Shown here: positions 1 to 6,800 of the stretch, one piece after another | How the letters are laid out: each line of letters opens with the position of its first letter | How positions within the stretch are numbered: position 1 is the stretch's first letter | Source of the DNA: Pigoraptor vietnamica | Taxonomy: Eukaryota > Opisthokonta > Filasterea | Assembly (NCBI GenBank): GCA_943704525.1 | Contig: CALSCQ010003265.1 | Location: 1 to 10,286 of the forward strand | Direction: 5' to 3' | DNA: 10,286 nucleotides | Notes under the pieces: model-generated | Databases searched by the model: none | What the model was told of the DNA's origin: nothing | The model's input: only the letters and a program-made list of their open reading frames with translations | Program-made: the position numbers and the translations under genes

Positions 1-37
1 CCCACACACACACACACACACACACAGACAGACCCAC
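1..37 (-). repeat. (CA)n microsatellite in intron 4 of methionine synthase
   Basis: Positions 3-26 are an uninterrupted CA repeat, read as (TG)n in the methionine synthase transcript. It starts about ten bases after the GTGGGT donor, whose GT lies at 37-36. The intron continues beyond the window. Confidence 0.85.
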
Positions 38-306
38 CCGCCGCCTGTTCCTTGTAGGCCGTCACGAGCTCGTCCCACGTGATGTTGCGGAAGTCCGGGC
101 GCTCCACCGAGGGCGAGATGGAGAGCGTCCTGTTGGTCGGTCCGATGGCACCCGCAACGTAACACTTGCGCGTGGGGTGCGCTGCCATGCAGTCGACAGC
201 CGCGCGCCGTGCGATGCGCGCAGCCTCCACGTTCAGACGATACGCCTATTGGACGGAGCCGTCAGCTTAGGAGCACTCACAACACACATACACGGGAGCC
301 GACTCA

Positions 307-341
<35 letters not shown>

Positions 342-1049
342 TGCACGTGCTCAGATGCACCCCTCACAGAGATAACAACGCGACGCACCAGGTGTTCCAA
401 GGCATAGTCGGCCTGCGCAACGGTGGTCGAGCTGAACGTGTTCGTCTCGACAAAGTCAGCCCCAGCCTCAAAGTACTTGCGGTGGATCTCGTAGATGATC
501 TCCGGCCGCGTGAGACAGAGGAGGTCGTTGTTGCCCTTGAGATTCTTAGAGTGGTCCCTGTGCGGCGGAAGGGATTAGCCGCAGGAACAAGTCTATAGCA
601 ATCAAGTGGAGGCAGCTGAGGCAATAATATCAACACTACACAAATTCAATTACAAAAAAACATGGGCGCATCGACAGTTGCTTCAACGCTGGGCGCACGC
701 GCACACGCGGCACACCCACTTGAATTCCTCGCCGCGAAAGTCCTCCTCCTGCAGGCGGTACGTCTGGATCATCGTGCCCATGGCGCCGTCAATGTACATG
801 ACGCGCTTGCGAAGGACGTCCTTAATCTCCCTCTCGAGATCTGCGAGAAAAGAGAGCGTACAAGGGCACCTCAGTGTGGGCGACACATGCGGAATATGTC
901 GTTATGAAAGGGGTCGGTGAGCGCGAAAGCACGAATACATATGATCTTGCGAAGTGGATCACCCATCGAGAGCACTTTCTCATCACATTGCGCTCACCGG
1001 TCTCCAAGTGAAGGGCTTGGAGGCCCTCCACAATGGCGGAAGAGGCCAT
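38..1049 (-). CDS. MTR: Cobalamin-dependent methionine synthase, N-terminal part (4 exons, 3' end outside window)
   Basis: The enzyme transfers a methyl group from 5-methyltetrahydrofolate through cobalamin to homocysteine, in the cytosol. Coding exons, in transcript order: 1049-998, 840-720, 557-389 and 245-38; the junctions are phase 1, 2 and 0, and the last exon ends in phase 1. They encode about 183 residues of the homocysteine-binding TIM barrel. Visible family motifs are DGAMGT (residues 35-40), FRGEEFK (52-58) running across a junction into [22 protein letters not shown] (about 95-103), GPTNRTLS (149-156) and a [10 protein letters not shown] stretch. The zinc-binding cysteines and the folate, cobalamin and reactivation domains would lie beyond the left edge. 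The start is ATG 1049-1047: an in-frame TGA lies six bases upstream, and A is at -3 and G at +4. Donors are GTGAGC, GTGGGT, GTGCGT and GTGGGT. The frame changes come from introns, not decay. The family call is very secure; the first 17 residues are an inferred exon supported only by splice signals and phase. Confidence 0.93.
246..388 (-). repeat. Intron 3 of methionine synthase with (CA)n microsatellite
   Basis: This is a 143-bp intron with donor GTGCGT (reading down from 388) and acceptor AATAG ending at 246. Positions 308-338 are a continuous CA repeat, (TG)n in the transcript. The phase-0 junction joins ADYALEHL to AYRLN, as expected for the MetH family. Confidence 0.85.
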
Positions 1050-1704
1050 TGTTCAGCCTCGAAGTGCGCTGCACAACGTCAGCGGCGGTGAGTTGTCGAA
1101 AGCACCAACTGGACGGAATCCGTCCGTCGGCAACACGAACACGAAACAGTGAAACGCCCCCAAAGTAAGCTATATCGCCAATTCAACAGTACAATGCGGC
1201 CGTGGAGGTCCACGTACGCCCGCTGTGCTGTGATTATAGACAAGATGGAGAGAAGCTTATTAGAGGATGTCGTGCTTTCGTGCGTGCGCGGCCACTCACT
1301 ACCCCAACGGCTTCGAACGCACGTGACGGACACAGCTGAGCCCTGTGTCCAGATGCGTAATAAATATGGTTAAGTACGAATTATGTATGAATGTCCAGAT
1401 GATTAATAATGGGGTCGCCTGACAGCGTTTCGTCCAATCATTGTTTGGAGGGAGAATGTCGGAATTGCCTCACCGATTTGCGGGGTGTGTGTTTGTGTGC
1501 GTACGTGTGTGTGGTGTGTGTGTGCGTGCGAGGTGTGTGCGTGCGCAGGTGTGCGTGTGCGCAGGTGTGTGTGTGTGTGCGTGCGTGCGTGCGTGTGTCC
1601 GTGCGCACGTGTGCGTCATGTATTTTGCACTCGCTTCCCATCCGATTTCGTACGTTAATCTTCATTCCCAGAAAGAGCTTTGAAGTGCCAAAGTGTGGGC
1701 GAGA
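1050..1704. promoter_or_regulatory. Divergent intergenic region between methionine synthase and the EBP-like gene
   Basis: These 655 bp separate two start codons that point away from each other, so both promoters and 5' leaders should lie here. I see no confident TATA box and no convincing gene. The 10-bp sequence TGTCCAGATG occurs twice, at 1346-1355 and 1392-1401. Each copy is followed within a few bases by TAATAA, inside a locally AT-rich patch (1355-1410). A GT/GC tract follows and is listed separately. A shared bidirectional promoter is an inference from layout only. Confidence 0.5.
1480..1618. repeat. Alternating purine-pyrimidine GT/GC tract
   Basis: About 140 bp consist almost wholly of GTGTGC/GTGCGT-type alternation, with runs such as (GTGC)n near 1578-1592. 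Tracts of this kind favour left-handed Z-DNA. It lies about 90 bp upstream of the EBP-like start codon. The open frames through it encode only Cys-Val or His-Thr repeats and are not genes. Confidence 0.85.
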
Positions 1705-2594
1705 ATGGCGGCAGCAGCAGGAAAGGTTCTTCCCTCGTGGCTGAGTTGGTGGATTCAAATCGCGGGTCTCATTGTTCTGTGGGATGCCTCGTACGTGCTC
1801 TCGCGCCCGGCCTCGATGAAAGGTCGGTTCTCCTTGGAGCAATCGCTGTGCAACTTTTATTCTCTTTTCTCTCCTCCCTCGCCCCACTTGCTTCTGGGTT
1901 ATGGGCTCAAAACGGCTTGACTGGGTGGAACGCAACGATAACAGAATTTGAAATGGATGCGCAAGTGTGTGCCTCCTCTAGTACGACTGAGCATATGATG
2001 CCCTCTTGATCCATTGCCACTCACTTTATCTCTTCGTTTCTGTTCGTTCCATTGTTTCTGGTGTGGCTGTGGTTTATTAATTTCTTCAATGTGTGAGCAG
2101 CTGCCTCTACATCTTTCTCGTGTGCTTGCAATTCAGTCGAATGCACACAATGGCACCATGCTCAGCTGACTCAACCCCTGCGACTAGGTGGCGCGCTTGA
2201 AGCCGTGTACTTTCCGTACCAGAAGTACATCACGATCGACAAGCTCTACGGCAATTTGGAGGACGGTTTTGTCGTCGCGCAGTCCATCGTCAACGTCATT
2301 GAAGTCCTTATGGGCCTTATCGGCTGCCACCTGTCCCGTCGCGGCAAGCAGTCGTCGCTTGTTTGGATCTTCGCCGCGTCGCTCATGACGCTCGCGAAGA
2401 CGGTCATTTACTTCCTGTCCGATGCGTGCGCTGTCCCCGCATTCAAGAACACGCGCCACAACAACGTGGAGGATCTCACCCTTCTTTACATCATCCCGAA
2501 CGGCGTGTGGATCGTTCTGCCCTCTCTTGCTGTCCTCCATTGCTGGGGCCGCATCTCCGCCGCGCTCTCGCAAGGGCACCAGAAGCGTAACTGA
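1705..2594 (+). CDS. EBP/EXPERA-like four-helix membrane protein (2 exons)
   Basis: Exons 1705-1822 and 2188-2594 join in phase 1 (donor GTCGGT, acceptor ACTAG) to give 174 residues. The junction restores SMKGGALEAVYFPYQKY without a break. The protein has four hydrophobic segments, about residues 12-33, 66-88, 96-117 and 136-159, a short N-terminus and a basic C-terminal tail, so it is probably an ER-type multi-pass membrane protein. WDASYVLSRP (26-35), DGFVVAQSIVNVIE (65-78) and PNGVWIVLPSL (143-153) resemble eukaryotic proteins annotated as emopamil-binding-protein-like. EBP itself is the sterol delta8-delta7 isomerase, and its last helix carries a similar Asn-x-x-Trp motif. Glu78, Asn144 and Trp147 could match EBP pocket residues, but I see no helix-2 histidine, so catalysis is unproven. 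The start is ATG 1705: in-frame TGA at 1681-1683, A at -3, G at +4. An in-frame GTG at 1693 is an unlikely start in a eukaryote. The gene structure is well supported; the function is tentative. Confidence 0.8.
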
Positions 2595-2775
2595 GTAAAA
2601 TATCGTCTGCTTTGCTTGACGAGTGACGAGTGTGCGTTGTCCGCGGACTGCACCTTCAAGGTGTCTGCAAGACATTTTCTGTACATAAAAGGAAACTCGA
2701 TCGACAAGCAACGACTTTCATCCGGGGTGTCGAAGGTACCCTTGGCAACCGACCGAGTCCCGCGTTATTTTCATT

Positions 2776-2805
2776 GAATTTCACTACGAAATCGTATTGA
2801 AATTC
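2776..2805. repeat. 30-bp near-perfect palindrome (hairpin)
   Basis: The left arm 2776-2789 and right arm 2792-2805 are reverse complements at 13 of 14 positions; only the 2784/2797 pair (C against T) fails, and the loop is two bases (2790-2791). The outer arms read GAATTTCA and TGAAATTC, the inner arms TACGA and TCGTA. It lies about 180 bp after the EBP-like stop codon. Confidence 0.85.
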
Positions 2806-3155
2806 GCTTTATTTCCAGTTTTGCGGTAAAGAAGGACAAGGGGTGATCTCTTGGTGTCGATGCACTCGAGACTCATAGACTGGCGATGGGCATAATTTCA
2901 GGGCGGCAACGGGGGTCATTTCAAATAAACTGGGCCGGTCGATTTTTTATTTTGTGTGGACTCGAAAGTGCGAAATAACGCAATTCGGCGATTATTTCTT
3001 CACCTGGACACTTGTTCCAAATGATTTATTTCAATACTTCACCAATACAAAATAAATTTCACTGCTGAGTGTCCACGTGATTATTTCATCCACAATTTTT
3101 TAGTTCAGCTTGATATTCTCTCATCCTCTCTCTCTCTCACCTCTGTTGGCCTGTG

Positions 3156-3156
<1 letters not shown>

Positions 3157-3188
<32 letters not shown>
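3157..3188. repeat. (TG)16 microsatellite
   Basis: A perfect TG dinucleotide run preceded by a CT-rich stretch (about 3121-3140). It is intergenic, about 620 bp upstream of the B56 start codon. Open frames crossing it encode only low-complexity sequence. Confidence 0.9.
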
Positions 3189-3189
<1 letters not shown>

Positions 3190-3809
3190 CGTCCCTCTCG
3201 GTCCCAATACACGTGTGTGTATGGCTGGTCTCGGAGCCGCATCTCGCTCTCTCTACGCTTCTGCGCGCTCGTTTCCGTGTGGGAGAGAGACACGCCGTGA
3301 CGGAAGGCAAGTTGCGTGTGTGCCTCGTAGACGTGTACGATCGATCCGTTGTGTGTTTATGTGCACACTCCAACGAATCTAGTGCTCGCAATTTCTTACG
3401 ACATGATGTCGACGCCGATGGACCTTTAGCGGCGCGGCACTCTGTCGTTTTAGGGCTCTTTGTAGTCTTGCTTGCGTTCGCCTGTGTGTCCGCCGTTCGT
3501 TTCCTCTGTTTGGCCTGATAATTCCCGAGTCGTATTGTGCGTGCGCGCGGTTGGTTGAAGGTCACTCACGCGAGTGATTTGTCGTCTGCGCGTCCTTTCG
3601 CACGGCAAGATCTCGACAGCGCTCGCACCATTCGCAATCTGTTCGTTGGGTTCAACCGATTCGCCGTTCGTTTGCTTCGTCTTCTCGCCTTCCCGATTCA
3701 ATCGCCCGTTCGGAACGACGCACTCTTGCGCTCCCGACACGAAAACTGCCAACGTCTTTCGACTGGTCAATGCATCGCACGCGAATGTTCTGAGGGCTGA
3801 CAGCGCATT

Positions 3810-6800
3810 ATGAAGGCAGTCGCGTCGAAGCTTGGCAAGGTGTGTGGCGGGGATCTTACGCAAAAGTTTGTTGGATGGGCGAGCACTTTTGATGCGTAGC
3901 GGTTTTGTCTGTCTGAGCGTTGTCGTAAAAGAGCACTATGTCTCTCTTGCCCTCCCCACACTATTCGCCCGCGCCTTGTTGTTGTCGTGCCTTTCATTTG
4001 GAGAGGGTGTGGGGGTCGGGGGTGGGCGCGTGACGTTTTGTATGGTCATGGCCCCATCGTCGCACAGCATACCTTCGCTCACACGACGCTGTCTCGCGCA
4101 CGCGCAGCTAAAGAAGAGTATCAAGAAGGACAAGAAGAAGAAGTCGGAGGACGCCGCGCCGGGCGGCAGCGGGGAACACTCGCCGGAAGGCAGCGAACAG
4201 CAGCCCCTCGACGACCCCGCGCCCGTCGCACCGAACGCGCACGGCGAATACACCGTCGCGCAGAAGCAGCTCGGGGAGAAGATAGTCTCGCCCGCCGTGC
4301 AATCCATCGCCATGGACGAGGTGCGTGTGAGGCCTTCTGTGGACGCTGTGCGTGGAGTATTTGCTAGAGATTGTGCGGAGAGAGTCGTGGCATTGAGCGC
4401 GCAGTCGTGTTCGTTGCGAATGCCGAGGACGCTATTTTCACGCGCCGTTCCATTTTCCCTCCAATTGTCATGTTTGCGTCGCTCACACAACACGCACGCA
4501 CGCACGCACGCACGCAGCCCCGAAAGGGATCGCCCCAGCGGCACCACTCGCCCAATGAGCCACCGAAGGTCGGCGCCATCGACAAATTTAAGAAGCAAAA
4601 GGCGGATCTCCCGCTCAACCGAACTCCCCAAAAGCGCCAGCACTCGTCGCGGTTCCGCGTCTCGCAGAAGGTCGAGATCCAGAAGCTCGCCTCGTTCAAA
4701 GGTGCGTTCGCGGGCCGTCGTGTGTGAGTCAATCTGTTGCGAGCTCAAAATGGTGTGTGGGGTGCATGTGCGCGTGCACACTCGGCGTATGGGCGGGTCT
4801 CGGCATGCGTGCGAGCAGTGGTGGACACTGGGAGAGAACCCCTATGAGCTGTTGCGGCTGCTGACCCTGTAATCGTGCGAGCGCAGATGTGCCTCCGCAC
4901 GAGCGCGAGGAGCTCTTTTGCAAGAAGCTCCAGCAGTGCTGCGTGATTTTCGACTTTACAGACGCCCTCTCGGACCTCAAGGGGAAGGAGATCAAGCGCG
5001 CCACGCTCAACGACCTCGTCGAGTTTATCTCGAACAACAGGAATGTCATTACGGAGCGAATTTACCCGGAGGCCGTCAACATGGTGCGTGCGTGGGACCG
5101 AGCACTCTCGGTTTGCGGTTGTCGCGCGCGCGTTAGTGCACTTTGTGTGCGGGGGCGTGCTTTTGTCTGTCTGTGCATTGCGTGCACGTGTGATTGTGTG
5201 TATATTTCTGTGTGCAACTACCTTTTTGCGTCAGGCTACCAGCGGCAGTAGTTAACTCGCCTCCCCTCTCTCGCCTGTGCAGTTTGCGTGCAACCTCTTC
5301 CGCACTCTCCCTCCGTCTTCGAACCCCACTGGCGACGCGTACGACCCCGAGGAGGACGAGCCCGTGCTGGAGGCCGCGTGGCCGCACCTTCAGATTGTGT
5401 ACGAATACTTTCTGCGCTTCCTCGAGAGCTCGGATTTCCAGCCGAACATTGCCAAGAAGAACATTGACCAGAACTTCGTGCTCAACGTGCGTGGCGGTCC
5501 TCTGCGTGCTTGGATATTGTGCTGCTTGCCTTTTTTTTTTTTGGAAGGACGCGGTTGGTCTGTTGTGGGTCTACGTGGGGGTTATCTAGGGAGTCGGTTT
5601 ATCGCCCCTTGCCGTCGATGTTTGTGCGGCATCGCATGTCGTCTGATCTGCGGCATTGTTTGCCAACTGCAGCTGCTCGAGCTCTTTGACAGCGAGGACC
5701 CTCGCGAGCGCGACTTTCTCAAGACGACGCTCCACCGCATCTACGGCAAGTTTCTCACCCTCCGCGCGTTCATCCGGCGATCGATCAACAACATTTTCTT
5801 CCAATTCATTTACGAGTCTGAGCACCACAACGGGATTGCGGAGCTCCTCGAGATTTTGGGAAGGTGCGTGTGCGTACGTGCGTGTGCTCGTGCGCTTGCA
5901 TGCATGGGCGTGTGTGCTTGCGCGGTTTGCACGTGTCCGTGTGAAGTAGGCACAGAGGCGATTGGGCTACGATTACTTTCTCGTCGCACACGATCCGAAG
6001 CCGTGCTCATCCCTGCGCGTGCCCGATATCCCTCTTATCGCCTTCCCAACAGGGGAGTCAATAACAATTTAGCTGATCCGACCACTCTTTTCCCCTTGCC
6101 TCTCCGCAGCATCATCAACGGGTTCGCGCTGCCCTTGAAGGAGGAGCACAAGGTTTTTTTGACGCGGGTGCTCATCCCCCTGCACAAGGTGCGCCCGTTG
6201 ACCCTCTACCACCCGCAACTCGCCTACTGCGTCGTCCAGTTTCTCGAAAAGGACCCGTCGCTGACAGAGCCGGTGGGTTGCCCGCCGATTGCGCCAGAGT
6301 CTTGATTGGCGATTTCATCTGACGAAACAGAAGCAGTGATTCTTTAACTTGTGCCCTGCGTGTGCGTGTGCGTCGTTGCGTATTAGCGATGACGTGCGCG
6401 ACACGTGCGGAAAACGTGTGCCTACGGAATGATTTCTGCGCATGTGCCGACCACGATCCCTTCCGCCCTTCCCCCGCGCGCACAGGTGATCAAGGGCCTG
6501 CTCAAGTACTGGCCAAAGACGAACTCGCCGAAGGAGGTCATGTTCCTCAATGAGATTGAGGAGATTCTCGACGTCATTGAGCCCGTCGAGTTCCAGAAGG
6601 TGATGGGCCTGCTCTTCCACCAGCTCGCCAAGTGCGTCTCGAGCCCCCACTTTCAGGTGCGTGGACGGGGGTTCTCTCTGCGTGTCTTGCGTAGGGTGGT
6701 TGCGCTGTGCATGCGCGCGCAGTGGAGTTCAAACTGCGTGTGCGGGGAGAGGATGTTTTCGCGTGCATCTGTACCCAAGTGCGTGAACGCGAGTAATGGT

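Larger units (their letters stand above)
2595..3809. other. Intergenic region between the EBP-like and B56 genes
   Basis: I find no convincing gene in these 1.2 kb. The region falls into three parts. First, 2595-2750 is probably the 3' untranslated region of the EBP-like gene. Second, about 2750-3110 is unusually AT-rich, with a strong palindrome and smaller inverted repeats; AATAAA occurs at 2924-2929 and 3051-3056 as possible but distant poly(A) signals. Third, 3110-3809 begins with CT and TG microsatellites and continues as mixed pyrimidine-rich sequence, plausibly the promoter and leader of the B56 gene. The longer open frames here have no recognisable domains and are rich in His-Thr, Cys-Val or Arg, as expected for repeat-derived frames. 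Confidence 0.6.

Noticed and set aside
38-1049. Methionine synthase as a frameshifted pseudogene
   Set aside because: Every frame change coincides with a canonical GT...AG pair with matching phase, and the joined protein has no missing or altered family motif.
1438-1935. A 165-codon minus-strand open frame rich in His-Thr
   Set aside because: It arises from the GT/GC tract and overlaps the first exon of the EBP-like gene on the other strand; no domain is visible.
2840-3090. Possible tRNA, snoRNA or snRNA in the AT-rich block
   Set aside because: I could not find a tRNA A/B box pair or a convincing C/D or H/ACA arrangement by eye, so it is reported only as a structured region.
3137-3565. Long open frames on both strands around the TG microsatellite
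   Set aside because: They encode Cys-Val or His-Thr repeats plus unstructured sequence with no family resemblance, and are best explained by repeat DNA.
3832-4872. A 346-codon open frame on the plus strand
   Set aside because: It only overlaps the true B56 exons 4108-4320 and 4518-4701, and runs through two introns with good splice signals. Family-matching sequence appears only inside the exons, and in exon 3 it is in a different frame.
5277-6305. A 342-codon open frame covering three B56 exons without a stop
   Set aside because: The segments 5487-5672 and 5864-6109 break conserved B56 sequence and have GTGCGT and CAG ends, so they are introns that happen to be open.
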